DNA of 64,000 nt from Bombyx mori (taxonomy: Eukaryota > Arthropoda > Insecta > Lepidoptera > Bombycidae): assembly GCF_030269925.1 (NCBI RefSeq), contig NC_085124.1:15686001-15750000 (forward strand), given 5' to 3'. How positions within the stretch are numbered: position 1 is the first letter of the stretch; the number at the start of each line of letters is the position of its first letter. Shown here one piece after another: positions 1-11,692 of the stretch. The position numbers and the translations under genes are program-made. Under the pieces are notes generated by a model. It ran no database searches. It saw only the letters and a list, made by a program, of their open reading frames with translations, and was not told where the DNA came from.

Positions 1-105
1 TGGAGCCCATAGACATCTATGACGTAAATGCGCCACCCACCTTGAGATACAAGTTCTAAGGTCTCAAATATAGTTACAACGGCTGCCCCAGCCTTCAAAC
101 TTCAA
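1..105 (-). mobile_element. Bm1 SINE 3' part, cut by window edge
   Basis: Read on the minus strand, this is the Bm1 body from the 'gaaggctggggcagccgttgt' region to 'tctatgggctcca'. The last part of the element and its A-rich tail lie to the left of the window. The tRNA-like head is absent, so the copy is 5'-truncated, as is usual for this SINE. It is close to the younger copies at 17361, 24396 and 62640. Confidence 0.85.
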
Positions 106-997
106 TAAAAGTGGTTTTAATTATATATAAAAGACTTAATTATAAATAGAACTATGGTGCTCCGAGTTACTCGCGCCGCTTCTACTGCTTTTAGATAGCT
201 GCTATACAATCTTAAGCATGTGTTCGTACCACAGTCCTGTCTATTTCTTTAGCGAGCAATTCAAGGACTTCTGTTATCGCTGAGAATTTCTATGTACCTA
301 CGTAATTAATAAAATTTGTAACTATTAATCTATAACATCTTTCACTTAAGCTGTTACCCAGACACTTAAATAATCTAACACAGATATAGAAAGGATTTTG
401 TAGTAATTCTCATCGAAAACAATAGAGGTATACAATGTAAACAGTGAAACATAAAACTAATCTCCGAGTGGACAAAGACGAAGGACAGAGCGGGCTCACA
501 CACTCCTTCTTCTAAACGCACAAATAATACTAAAGACTAACCCTTACAGTATATCGAGACGACTGGGTCAAAATGTTGTAAATGATATAACGGCATATCG
601 TATCTTTTATTAAAATATGGTAACATTGCTACATTCCTATGTACCCAAGCGTATTGCCTGTCGCTTCCTCTCCCTCCGCCCTCCTTAACCAATTAATTTA
701 CGATGAATACACGTGATATGTGATACAAAAGCTAATTATTTATACAAAGTACTCTAATGATAGATAAGAGTGATAGCTCCAGTACTAAAAGCACGACTTT
801 TGGAACGAAGTTCCTTATGGGACGATGCGGTGGGGTACCCTAACCAGGAAAAAACGTCCGTAACGTAAGATTTTTATTAGTAATACACATAGTTTACGAC
901 TTAATTTTGTAATAACGTACAAAAAAAATAACATATTTTTTATCATTCATTGACCACGATCTTAGAGCGTTCGTTTGTGCAATACACTAACTCTAAT
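106..997. other. AT-rich stretch without a gene
   Basis: No coding frame, RNA gene or clear repeat boundary. A short inverted motif at about 801-815 (ggaacgaagttcc) has a loose counterpart near 1848-1862 (ggaaattcgttcc). This would fit an older repeat around the Harbinger-like element, but the evidence is too thin to call one. Confidence 0.4.
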
Positions 998-1023
998 GCC
1001 TAGTTTACATTACGAAATTAGTG
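998..1023 (+). repeat. Left terminal inverted repeat of Harbinger-like element
   Basis: Begins GCCTAGTTTACATTACG. Its reverse complement is found at 1684-1709 with mismatches only at positions 4 and 6. Confidence 0.8.
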
Positions 1024-1237
1024 TCATGCATGTTGAGCTCAGTTTCACGAAAGTAGTTTCGATATATGCGAAAGTAATTTCGTTAAAAAATTAGCGTCGC
1101 GAAATCCACAGTATCGCAGTAACCATGGCGCCTTCAGCATCAAAGCTATAATTTGCTATATTCAATGTAGCTAAAGATATGCTTATATACCTATAAACTT
1201 AAAAAAAGACTATCAAGAAAAAAAAAGTTGGTAGATT

Positions 1238-1363
1238 CGAGGATGGTCAACAAGAAGGCATTTAGGTGCATTGAAGTTAGTCTCTGAATTAGCAGATGAA
1301 GATCCTGAGAGTTATAAAAACTATTTTCGAATGAGTGAAGATAATTTTGATTTTTTACTGTAG
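1238..1363 (+). pseudogene. PIF/Harbinger transposase N-terminal fragment
   Basis: A 41-codon open stretch ending at TAG (1361-1363). It reads R-G-W-S-T-R-R-H-L-G-A-L followed by a segment with ELADEDPESYKNYFRMSEDNFDFLL. The pattern 'acidic - DP-(E)-S-Y/F-x-N-(Y/F)-x-R-M-x-x-x-x-F-D-x-L-L' is the N-terminal part of PIF/Harbinger transposases as I know them. The DDE catalytic domain and the Myb-like partner ORF are missing. The frame stays open only here, so this is a remnant left by internal deletion. Confidence 0.6.
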
Positions 1364-1683
1364 GTGTTTCGGGACCCTTGTCATTGATATTAATTAATAA
1401 GATCTATATTTTTTTCTGTACTCCATCGTTGGTTTGCCATTTTCAACGCTTGAAGCGCGTCCGAACTAACAATATACACGTCCGCACAGCGCAGGCCCTT
1501 TCGCGACATTAGTTTCACGTCGCGTCTACACTATGAAATTAGTTGCATGACACTAATTTCACCAAAAAATCGCGCAGGGCACGAAACTAATTTGCATGCA
1601 TGAAATTAATGCATGCATTACGAAAGTATTAAATTACACGTGAAACTGTTGGTAAAACTAATGTCACGAAATTAATTTCACGC

Positions 1684-1709
1684 CACTAATTTCGTAATGT
1701 AAATTCGGC
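1684..1709 (-). repeat. Right terminal inverted repeat of Harbinger-like element
   Basis: The reverse complement begins GCCGAATTTACATTACG and matches 998-1023 at 24 of 26 positions. Confidence 0.8.
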
Positions 1710-4700
1710 TTTACGCAAACAACCGTGAATGAAGTGTACCACAATAAGTTCGCACGTTACCGAATGACCGTGGGTTGTTGCGAAGTCTCCAGTTTTATTT
1801 TCTTTATAACTCTAATAAAACTTCAAATTAATATTTTTATAATAAGGAAATTCGTTCCTATCCGGTGTCCCACGACACCACACATCTTTTTTTAACTGAA
1901 CGACTCACAGGAGAATTGAAGTTAGTGAGGTTTCGTTACTAAATACTTAACGAATTAAATGATTTCATTTACAACGTCCAGTGGGCACGCATTCAAATAA
2001 TTCTCAGCTAAGAATAATCTGTGTCACGAACAATGAAACAATGCCGGGCTACTTAATTCCCTCTATTTCCGAGGGTAGGAAGTAGTTACCAGTTATTATA
2101 CAATGATTTTGGTGTCTTGAACAATGGCTCTTTGAAGCCCTTTCTTGAGTGACAAATGGAAGGTGTACTTCCTTAATCCCTTTGGGCTTGTGTTTGCGTA
2201 CGGCGGCTATACACGTGAAGCTAATTTCAACTTAATAAATACATATATATACACATGTGCGTCATTATAAGCTTTTCTATTTTCAGATTTTTTGTATTGT
2301 AACGAAATATGGTACTACGTAAATAGTAATTCGAAATTTATCCGGAAAAATTTGTATAGACGACCACAGAATTTTAGACATGACATTAAGATGTCATTAG
2401 TATTATAATTATGGTGTTCTATGCTCTTTATGACTGCTTCTGTGCTTCTCTGCCAATACTTCATTAAATCAAATAGAATAGAGAAATCGTTTTAATTAAA
2501 TATTATCTTTTGTTGACGTATCTAACGCTTTGACTTATCGAAGTACTCAGATGTGCATCTCCATTGTTTAAAATCATCTCTAAAACCAGAACGAATCATT
2601 TCAGTTGGAACATTGTGTTTAAGAGAAATAGCCCAGTCTCTAGATAACCCAAAGTTATCTATCTTTTAGGCAAAACCGCAAAAACGAGGGGCTTTTTATT
2701 GCTCTAGATGAGCGAAAGAGCTTACGGTCACCAGATATTAAGTAATTACTGAAGCTGAGAGATATAATAACCACGTGATAACCACAATCCACATCAAGTG
2801 GTAAGGTCGACATCTCAATTGTATTGTGCCTACCTATATTGACTACTAACTATGTATATTACCGACATTGGCTTTACCGGGAATAGGCTGCCGGTGCGTT
2901 CTCACTTTAGAATGTTATTATTTTAAACCGATTGAGGTGTTAACTTCGTGCGTCAAGGTGAGAGCCAGTCATATATGTGTAAATAAATTAAGTTATTGAT
3001 AAATAATACCTACAGATGTGGCGTGTCATACAAATAATTACTCACAGCGTAAAAGATAAGACGGAAATCAAGATATATTATTTATATATTAATACGGTGG
3101 TTATATATTAATACGACAGGTTTCTAAAACGGTATAACTATTGTATAAAAAAAATTAGTGTAATTTTTGTGTCACGGGGTCCACGTTCGATATCCGATTG
3201 GAGCAGGTGGTTTTTTTGGTATGGTTGCGTAGTTGGAAATACTATCTTGAGAAACGCTCAGAATTGACTTGTTTCCTATTAACTCTCAGCAATTACAAGG
3301 AACTAATGTACGGGATTCTCTCTGTATTCATGAAGCAAACACATTAAACTTCACCAGCCTACTAAGTACACTCTGATTGGATTTAAATCTTGATTGACTT
3401 TATACTGATTAATGTGGCTTATTTAAATTAATTATTTGGCAATTTTTACTTCTATTTTACTCTATTATACAACATTTAAAATTGAGAAACTCTCTACGGT
3501 GAATGTCTACAACTTGTTCGTAGACATTGTAGATAGCCTACACGAGTCGTAGACGCGCTACGGTTATCGTGGTTTATCAAACGTACTGACCTGATACTAT
3601 AATTTAACCAAATATCATGTACAAATATTTTAATATCCGCACGTATTAAGTAATTACATTCACAAATCACCATTCAACGACCCTATCATTATCTTAATAT
3701 TGAAATACTTTTAAAACCAATTTTAAAAATTGTATTTCTTTGATTAATTTATCTTAAAAGGTCCCAATTCCAAGAAATAAAACTTTTAAACAAAACATTG
3801 TTTTTATTTTTTTATTATCTTTTAAATTTCCTAGGACTATAAAACCTCCCATAAATACTGATAATACGTCTTACCATTAGTATAATTAGGGAAAATTAGA
3901 GGCAAGGTGCACGAATAATTTGGAAGGAGATATTAACGATGAAGAGAATACTACTATGGACTAGTAAAGGAAATAATGTATACGGTATATTTAGAATTAT
4001 GTAAGTACAGTACGGGCAGCCAAGCGTAACCTGGGTCGCAAGTTCGCATCCTCTGATTAGTAGCCGGACAAACTATTATCAGCGTCAAATAGTAATTTTG
4101 GTTGATAGACAGCATTTAGCTAGGAATTAGTTTCACATACAAAAATAGGTTTTGATTGTCTCAATGTGATTGCACTGAAGTCTCATAGTTTATATCGTAG
4201 CAACATATCCTCTGGTTACGTTAAGATTTGCGTTAAGATATTTTCTTATAATTTACTACACTTAGGAAATTCAACGCGGGACAACTCAGATTACCAAAGC
4301 CGTAATATCTATTCACCAAAACCTTTAGACTACTGTCTGAGTACTTAGAAGAAAAAACGATTAGTAAAGTAATGCGAACAGAAAAGGGAACAATTACTGG
4401 ACAAGCGTTTGAAGTCACTGGTTAGTTTTCTATCGTGTATAAAATAACCGTACTGTAGACAATTTTCTGTTTAAAGTTGTTTAAATAGGTTTTCTATCAA
4501 GCCGCATACATTATATCCATTAATATGACTTTTCATCTTCGGAAGATTTGAGCACCATTACACCCGGGAGGCACTCGGCATGTGTCGCAAGAAGCTGAAT
4601 GTTCTAATGGAAGCCATAAAGGGGCCCGCGCAAACCGGACTTCACTGCAGATTGACTATGTTGCTTGTATTGTGAGAAGGACAAATATATGTAATAATCT

Positions 4701-5388
4701 AAAGTAGTTACAATACGATTACTCGTAAGGCACGTAACATCTGCCCAGAGCGATGATACTGAATGACGACCACGACCGCTCTGACAAGAGTGATACGACA
4801 AGAGAGAAAAGACAATAGATCCATGTGGGACTAAGTGGGACTAAGTAACTATCTACAGTAAGGCCGTCGCTTACAATAATAAGTAACACTGACCGCTCGG
4901 GGGCCGCGGTCGGTGTTGCGTTCACATTGTGATGGCTATGTCCTCCCATAATCAGTTAACAACAAGTGGCTCGTCACCTGATTCGTTCAGGAAGTGCAAT
5001 AGAAAATTGTTATTGATATGAATAGCTCGCAACTGCGCGTACTTGTAGTAAGGATGTTCCGTTGTTAAAGTCTTATAAACTCGCATACGGCGTACCCGGC
5101 GGCGCGGTACGAGCGCTCAATCGTTACGTGAACCAACCTAAACACTTTGCCACGAAAACCGCAAGCTTAAGCTGAACAAATAGTAAGTAAAAGTTCCAAT
5201 TAGCAACTATTATTGTTTCATGAACAGCGGGTGGCTGGGCCCGCGGCTCATCGGTGTCCATTGTTAACGGCTTGATTATAAAACGCATCTGATTCACCTA
5301 AGGTATGTTTTATAATAATTATTGTAACTGCTACAGAATAGCATGCCGTCGTTCTGTACAGTAAAATGGATAAGTTTTATTTATTTAC
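1710..5388. other. AT-rich intergenic stretch, nothing recognised
   Basis: About 3.7 kb with only short random-looking frames (60-76 codons, overlapping on both strands, no domain pattern). Codon use and AT-richness do not suggest exons. I saw no tRNA, no LTR and no complete repeat unit. Confidence 0.4.
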
Positions 5389-5432
5389 TAGCTGTACCCG
5401 TCCGCTTCGCTGGGCATTTAAAATTAACATTA
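5389..5432 (-). repeat. End of a dispersed insect repeat (Helitron-like?)
   Basis: The plus strand reads actagctgtacccgtccgctt, cgctggg and an AT-rich run. The same end appears in opposite orientation at about 45840-45875 ('cccagcgaagcgggc'). A related start, tactagtggtcgcccg, opens the repeat at 29952. From memory this terminus belongs to a widespread insect repeat, possibly Helitron-like. I cannot confirm the class from this short fragment. Confidence 0.4.
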
Positions 5433-5465
5433 TTATTTCTCACCCCCACAAAGATTCTCATCATT

Positions 5466-5613
5466 AACGCCCCCGCAACTGGTGTAGGGAGCCCAACATT
5501 CAAAGTCAGCGTTAGTAACACACCCGGCTTGAGCCCCGTGAGCTCACCTACACGTCAAGGAGAAGCTGATATAGCCTCTCAAGGCTCTCAGCATAGGTAG
5601 GATAAAAAAAAAC
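5466..5613 (+). mobile_element. Jockey-like LINE 3' UTR fragment
   Basis: Contains the blocks 'ttgagccccgtgagctcacctac' and 'ctgatatagcctctcaaggct...cagcataggtagg' followed by an A-rich end. Matching 3' UTR blocks occur at 61246-61433, and in reverse at 31259-31317 and 39518-39583. It is 5'-truncated and carries no coding part, as is typical of aborted target-primed reverse transcription. Confidence 0.65.
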
Positions 5614-6384
5614 AATATAGCTGATTAAAAGACAATTTCTTATGCAGGTATAGAACGTGTATTGCTGCTGGAGGTGGTAACTTTGAAAACCTCTTGTAAA
5701 TTTTAAAAATCACATTATCATCTGTGTTTGAACCACTTTTTACTTGAAACTTTTTTTAAACAACCTCGATATATTTTGATTAATTTCTAGCATTCTCTAT
5801 CGTTAATTAACCTTAAGAATGATAAAATTGACAAAAAAAAAAATATTTCTCAGACGATTTTTTTTAAGAATTTTCCACCTCGCTCTCTTTGAAGGCCAAT
5901 TTTAGCCAAAGTAGACCGTTAAGCACTACTTTTTTTTACTGATTATGCAAGCTGAGAATCTAGCGTATTTTTTCACTTATAAACTATTTAATCACCTGTT
6001 TAGATTTTTAACTTAAAGTTGAAAACGTAAGTCTTATTCACCGACCGTAATTTTTTCTCTTTACACCAAAATTTTTACAACTTCCAAAAAAGTTACGGAG
6101 CTGATTATTTTATACATAAAAGAACAACTCGTAGAAAATTAGTTGCAAGAAAAAGTCTCGAAAAAGTCTTCTAAATTTTTTTTTTAAACTGTCCAGGTCG
6201 AATGTTTTCGAAATATTAGAAAAAAATTCATAACTCGAAAACTATCTATCGCGGAACATACATGGGGGTGATTCGGATACCGCACGACACGAGGGACCAA
6301 CATTTTTTTTTGGACGTCAATGTTCCGGCCACCGTGCTTCATACCGGAGCGCGCGTTCACTTAGTGAATTCGCTGGTTTTCTCC
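5614..6384. other. AT-rich stretch without a gene
   Basis: Homopolymer-rich sequence (many T and A runs) with no coding pattern and no recognised repeat. Confidence 0.4.
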
Positions 6385-6670
6385 ATATTCAGTTCGAAAT
6401 GTGGTGCTGGAGGAAATTTGGACACATTGCTCGAAACAAGGGTCACAATCTTAACCAGCTGATGGTGACGGGCAAGATAAAGGGCAAACGTCCCAGAGGA
6501 CGCAGTCCTACGAGATGATCGGACCAAATTCGGTCTTGTCTGGACACCAAGCTCACGATACCCTCGACGAGGCCCCGGATCGCAGCAGATAGAGGACAAT
6601 CGTACAAGAGAGATTGATGCAGCGGGGGAGTCACGACCCTCAGTAATAAGGAGAACGACGCGGGGAGGAA
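6385..6670 (+). pseudogene. RTE-type LINE ORF2 C-terminus, decayed
   Basis: Reading from 6391, the frame gives F-E-M-W-C-W-R, then G-H-I-A-R, then V-T-G-K-I-K-G-K-R-P-R-G-R-S-P-T-R, interrupted by TGA where Trp is expected. This is the conserved tail of RTE-like LINE ORF2 after the reverse transcriptase. A piece between 'MWCWR' and 'GHIAR' is missing compared with the copy at 19754-20229 (minus strand), which retains it. Beyond 6520 the reading frame shifts. It is a non-functional fragment; the rest of the LINE is absent on both sides. Confidence 0.7.
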
Positions 6671-8396
6671 CAATTAAATAATGAACAAGGTATTCGTCTC
6701 AGATGAGAATATCATCATTAAAACATATTACATACTACAACGTATGCCAACCTTGATTGATGGACCGACCCATAAATTAGCTACGTTAAAACTAAAATAA
6801 TTTAAAAAATATTATTCAGCATTTATTCTCTTGAGAATCATATCGAGCAAGATCGAGGGACTGCTGATCAATAGCCTTTGCAGTAGGCACTTGGAAGGAG
6901 AAAAAAAAAAACCTAATGGTATAAAATGTATATAATGATAGTTATGTTACTAACAAAATATTATGGTTTTAAAAAAAAAAGATAACTGAAATAAAGTATT
7001 AATAATAAATAATAATAATTTAACAAACACTACAAATTAATCTTAAGGATTTTACAACGTGAAGCTGCGATCATGTTCGACCATCTAAAAGAGATTAAAG
7101 AAAGAGAGAGAAGAAATAAAAAATAACACACTTAAAGAAAAATCGTTGAAAACTTTGTTGAATGAATCCATGAACAAAAATTGGACAAAAATATTCTATA
7201 CAAAAGAACACGTCGAAAATTCCCACAAACAACTGACCTAGCCTAAAAAAGGACATGCGCGATACATCATTGGCTTACAAATAAAAATGCAAATAGAACC
7301 GATCGTGTGTTTTCCGTGAAAACAAAGTGTCCAATATTTTTAATAGAGATAGTATCGGAATAGATGCATCGTCCCCGCTGACCGCATGCGTTAGGTGTCG
7401 TAAATATGAATTTATGGAGCGCACTAACTGAACATGTGAACTCGGAACGTTTCCGTTTTATTGGTTCTGTACGCTTATAATAATTAATTGACAACAAATC
7501 GAACTGTGTGGCGCGACAGTTGAGCTCCACGGGACCCACACTGCAATCCGTCTTGAGGTATGAGAACGAAGACTCGGTTTTATAGTAGGGAAGTAGTGAT
7601 CTTGCTGCCCCTCTCCTCAAGCTGGTTCGCATTATTACCACGTCAAGAACAGGCGGAATAGTAGTGGAATCCAATTTCACTATTCATGTTCAAATGAATG
7701 CAATAAATAAGGACAAACGCGGCCATATCCATTTTATCATGACTTATCAAATAATCATTTTGAGACGCGATTACTTAAAACAAAACAAATATTGGAAAAC
7801 ACAACTTTTCCTCTATTACCTACTTTCCGAGCTGAAATTGTATTATGTAAATCATAATTAGTTTTTCAATTTGAACCCTAATTCTGGATCTGCAATAACA
7901 AAGTAGGTTATTAGCTCTCTCAACATAAACTACGTTTTTACAGTCCGTAATAATATGCTTCGCGTACGTAATAGAGGAGTTTGCTTGTTTATATTTTATT
8001 TACAAAATGGTCTTTTAGTTCCATGTTTCAATTTTCTTTGGATCAGATTTGATACTACTAATAATTAATTGAAATAAATGTCAAATGATTACAGGAAATA
8101 GTACTCTGTCTAGATATTTGTCAGAAGACATGGACGAGTCACCACGACATTCTCGGGTTATGATTCCTTCGTCACTCGAATTAGTTGTGCTTTTCTGATT
8201 CTCTGTTAATTTATAAGTTGAAGCAATAAATATTTTTTCATTTTTTTCATTTTCATTTCTGTGCGTTTGTTAACTGTTAGAATCACCAAATTTGGTTCTA
8301 TGTGGGCTGCCAATTTTTTTACAAAGTATAGAAATAACATAATCCTGTAAATATGTTGTTTAGATAGACTGGCAGATCGGCTGTAGGTTTTTTTTG
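6671..8396. other. AT-rich stretch, nothing firm
   Basis: The longest frame (7267-7680, minus, 137 codons) has no domain pattern. A TATA-like stretch on the minus strand near 7573-7590 (ctactataaaaccgag) lies upstream of it, which could be part of an old LTR, but I found no partner LTR or boundary. I leave it unassigned. Confidence 0.35.
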
Positions 8397-8655
8397 GGCT
8401 AGGCACCGAATTTCAAAAGAGGTTGCCGCGTTCAGAGGGCGCGTGGAGTATGTGAGACTTACCGGTCTGTAAATGTTGGGAGCAGACCGCGGGCCCAAGG
8501 ATGTTTTTAGGACCCTACCCACTAAACAACTCCTCTTGCACTCTCTCACCCGACGTACACAGAATGGCTGCCCCAGGCGGTCTCACTAGTTTCCGGGAAT
8601 ACCTGGCTGAACCAGAACCAGAGATCAGCGGTACCTTCCCATGCGAGGTGGTATT
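8397..8655 (-). mobile_element. R1-like LINE 3' UTR fragment
   Basis: On the minus strand this carries the blocks 'gagagtgcaagaggagttgttt', 'cttgggcccgcggtctgctc', 'ccaacatttacagaccggtaag' and an A-rich end near 8390. The same order of blocks is seen at 40200-40760, 42155-43053 and 51838-52290. The 42155 copy ties this 3' UTR to an R1-type ORF2 C-terminus. It sits directly beside the target site of the full-length LINE that follows. Confidence 0.6.
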
Positions 8656-8662
8656 GTTGTAG

Positions 8663-8673
8663 ACTCGAGATGT
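8663..8673. repeat. Target-site duplication, left copy
   Basis: ACTCGAGATGT, repeated exactly at 14176-14186. It abuts the poly-T (minus-strand poly-A tail) of the LINE, so one or two terminal T residues are ambiguous. Confidence 0.85.
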
Positions 8674-8790
8674 TTTTTTTTTTTTTTTTTAATTTTATGA
8701 CCTGGTGACAGAGACCTTTAGGTCATATCTTATTTGGAAAATGTTCATTGCTTTGGGGTCACTACACTTCACTTCACTAAATTTTGTCAT

Positions 8791-11396
8791 TTAAATTGTT
8801 TGAATTGTATTTTTTATGTAATTATAAATTGGTTTATAGGATGTTGGATCTTTTAGTAAAAAGTTAAGTGGCGGCGGGCGAGAGGAAGAGACACACTTAA
8901 ATGCATTGGTATCACTAAGTTCACTAGCCAGCACAAGTCTTTGAATTATGAAACTTTGGCAATCGAAAATAATGTGATGGATCGTCCCTTCTTCTGCTTG
9001 ACAGTGTATACATTGGCTATTTGAAACAATGCCAAGTCTTGCTAGGTGTGACGGCGCAATATTATGGCCAAATCTCAATCTGTTTATTGTTGTGATGAAA
9101 TCTCGACTTTCACTAGTTTTCAATTTGTCATACCATGGTTTAACAGGCAGGTTATCTTGTATACTTCCATACCACTTTCCCTTGTTTTCCTGATCTTTCT
9201 TCCACAATTCCGTCCACAGAGTGTAAATATTTTCTTTAATATTTAGAAAATAGTCAGTGAAAGGTACGAGTAATGAGTCTGTAACGTCAATACTGTTTAT
9301 AGCCTCACGTGCAGCTTTGTCAGCTTTTTCGTTGCCCGTTATGCCTCTATGTGAAGGAACCCACATAAATGCTATATTTACATTCTTATGATGATATTTA
9401 TACAAAAGCTCTTTTATAATATACAAGACGTAATTAGTTTTATAATTTACAGATATATTACTTAAACTCTCTAGCAGGCTTAAAGAATCAGTTATTATTA
9501 AAAAGTTTGTACAGCTATTAACCACAGTAATTCGCAGTAAGGCTTGATAAACAGCATAAGCCTCTGCAGTAAAAATGGAACAAGATTCATTCAAAACAAA
9601 GCTTTGAGAAAACCTAGCCTTTGAATCATAAAATGCTGCATGCACATAGTTATTCCCTTTGCTGCCATCAGTATATATAGTGTAATATGTATAGTTTTGT
9701 GACAAGAACTGAATCATATCAGAATTGCTATTAATTGTACTCGGGATTATATTTATTGGATATGAAATGGAGTGATAACTATTAGAGTAACATGGCCAAA
9801 GGGACTGTTTACTGATCTTTTTATACTTATTATCTATTTCCAGATATATTATGGACAACGGTGGTGTATATTTGTTAAGAAGGGTTATTCCAGTTAATAA
9901 TGAAGGAGGGGTGATGTCTAGGTATGGTGCAATTTTTTTAACTATTTGCATATTATTAGAAGATAACAATTTGAGACAGTATCTGTGTGCAAGTAAGAGT
10001 CTTCTCAAGATTAATGGCATAACTTTTGTCTCAACTTCCATGGCCCTTATGGGAGTTGAGCACATTGCACCAGATATTATTCTCAAAGCTCTGTTCTGTA
10101 ATATATCAAGTTTATTTGCATGTGGGCTATTCAAATAAGCAAGAGAGCTATAATCAAAATGACTTCTGATTATCGATTTGTATATTAAAGACAGTATTTT
10201 GGGGTCTGCACCCCATGATACTCCAGCAAGACATTTCATAACATTAAGACCTCTTAAAGCATTTTTTGAAATATGATTAATATGTGATTCAAAATTTAAT
10301 TTCTGATCTATTATTATTCCCAAAAATTTTTTGCTGGTAACCTTATTTATAATTTCACCATTATAAATGACATTATAGATTGGTGTATCCTTGCTGAATA
10401 TCATTACATTGCTCTTGGATGGATTAATTTTTAAATGTAGAATATCATTGTAATAATAGAACAATTGGGATAAAGCTACATTAATACTGTCTATTGCTAC
10501 TTGTAAATTATAGTTACTACTATACAAAACGATGTCATCAGCAAATTGTAGAATATTTACATTATTATTTACATTATCTATAAAGTTGCAGATTTGACTA
10601 GTGTATATATTATACAATAACGGAGATAAAGTAGCACCTTGCATTGTGCCTTTCGAGGCAGATTTTGGACCATATAGCATATTATTGTATTTTACATATA
10701 CTGTCCTTTCATTCAAGAAGTTATATATCCATTTGCAGAGTTGTCCGGGTATTCCTAGCCCTGACATAACTTTCACAAGTATACCAGGATCTATACTGTC
10801 AAAGGCACCTTGAACATCAAGGAATATACAAACAGTATGTAAATTTTTTTCCTTCCCATGTTTCAGATCAGATATTAAAGAGATGAAACTATCAGCACAG
10901 CTTCGCCCTCGCCTAAAGCCATATTGGACATCAGGAATGATGTGATTAGCTTCAACATACCAGTCAAGACGAACTTTTAACATTGTTTCAAAAATTTTGC
11001 CAAGACATGAAGATAAATAAATTGGTCTATATGAGCTAGCAAGTTCTGGTGCCTTGTCTGGTTTGAGTATCGGAATAACACACTGTGTTTTCCATGCCTG
11101 TGGAATATAGTTGTTAAGCCAAAGTAAATTGAGGATATCTAGAAATAATTTTTGAGCTGATTCATCCAGATTTTTAATCAATAGGTAAGGGTAGTCATCC
11201 ATACCTGGTGTTGTATTACGTCTAGATTGTAAACTTATTGTAAATTCTGACCATGTAAAGGGTTCAACCAAAAATTTTGAATTTTGATTGTCATTGTTTA
11301 AATTAAAATAAATATTCAAGTTACTGGTCTGAATTAAATTACTATTGTCTGTTAAGTTATCCAAAAATGAGGGAATGAATTCATCTCTATATGACT
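8791..11396 (-). pseudogene. LINE ORF2, 3' part: reverse transcriptase and RNase H
   Basis: Continues ORF2 beyond the nested insertion. The open frame has its first ATG at 11364 (857 codons), but by homology it continues upstream to 11396. Reverse-transcriptase motifs are in order and look intact: W-K-T-Q-C-V-I-P-I-L-K-P-D-K, S-Y-R-P-I, G-F-R-R-G-R-S-C, F-L-D-V-Q-G-A-F-D, M-Q-G-A-T-L-S-P-L-L, and the catalytic Q-F-A-D-D-I-V-L-Y. Then K-F-L-G-I-I-I-D-Q-K-L-N. The C-terminus carries RNase H: Y-T-D-G-S, the Glu of F-T-A-E-A-Y-A, I-T-D-S and the final Asp of G-N-E-K-A-D-K-A. A Cys/His cluster (C-I-H-C ... H-H) follows near the end. Apart from the insertion I see no stop or frameshift, so loss of function appears due only to that event. 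Confidence 0.88.
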
Positions 11397-11409
11397 TATT
11401 GCCAGTTTT
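11397..11409. repeat. TSD of nested LINE, left copy
   Basis: TATTGCCAGTTTT, identical to 11693-11705. The right end merges with the poly-T tail, so 9 to 13 bp is the honest range. Confidence 0.85.
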
Positions 11410-11692
11410 TTTTTTTTTTTTTTTTTATGATTGAAAGATTACTGGTGGCCCGGAGGCCTTTCCAGTTTCACCAGGACAGGTGGGCGAGCAAAGGCTCAGC
11501 CAGGAGAGGTGGGATTTGCTAACAGCTACCCGAGCGCCTCCGAAGGAGACCTAACAGCTCAAGAGTAGCTGCTTCGCGAATGAATCTACTACCGGATCGG
11601 AATCGCGACCCGCTGAGAAGATCCGGCGAGAAACTCAGCGAGCTGATTCATGGGTTAGGTTGCACGGCGAACTCTTTGTCGAGTTCGACGAG
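11410..11692 (-). mobile_element. Jockey-like LINE 3' end nested in ORF2
   Basis: On the minus strand: the last twelve codons of an ORF2 (ending R-V-R-R-A-T, TAA or TAG region), a 3' UTR with 'tgagtttctcgccggatctt' and 'ggcctccgggccaccagtaa', then a poly-A tail (T run 11405-11426). The same end is present at 48160-48446 on the plus strand. A 13-bp duplication, TATTGCCAGTTTT, lies on both sides (11397-11409 and 11693-11705). It is strongly 5'-truncated, so it cannot move on its own. Confidence 0.92.

Larger units (their letters stand above)
998..1709 (+). mobile_element. PIF/Harbinger-type deletion derivative with TIRs
   Basis: A 712-bp unit bounded by 26-bp inverted termini (998-1023 and 1684-1709) that differ at only two positions. 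Inside lies a short piece resembling PIF/Harbinger transposase (1238-1363). The flanks just inside each terminus are full of related motifs of the type acgaaattagt/actaatttcgt, in both orientations, as expected of subterminal transposase-binding repeats. No clear 3-bp TSD is visible (AAT on the left, TTT on the right), so exact ends or flanks may have decayed. The element cannot encode a working transposase; it looks like a MITE-like internal deletion derivative. Confidence 0.7.

Noticed and set aside
7267..7680. 137-codon minus-strand frame with a TATA-like word upstream
   Set aside because: No domain pattern, ordinary composition for this AT-rich DNA, no splice sites or LTR partner. Treated as chance.
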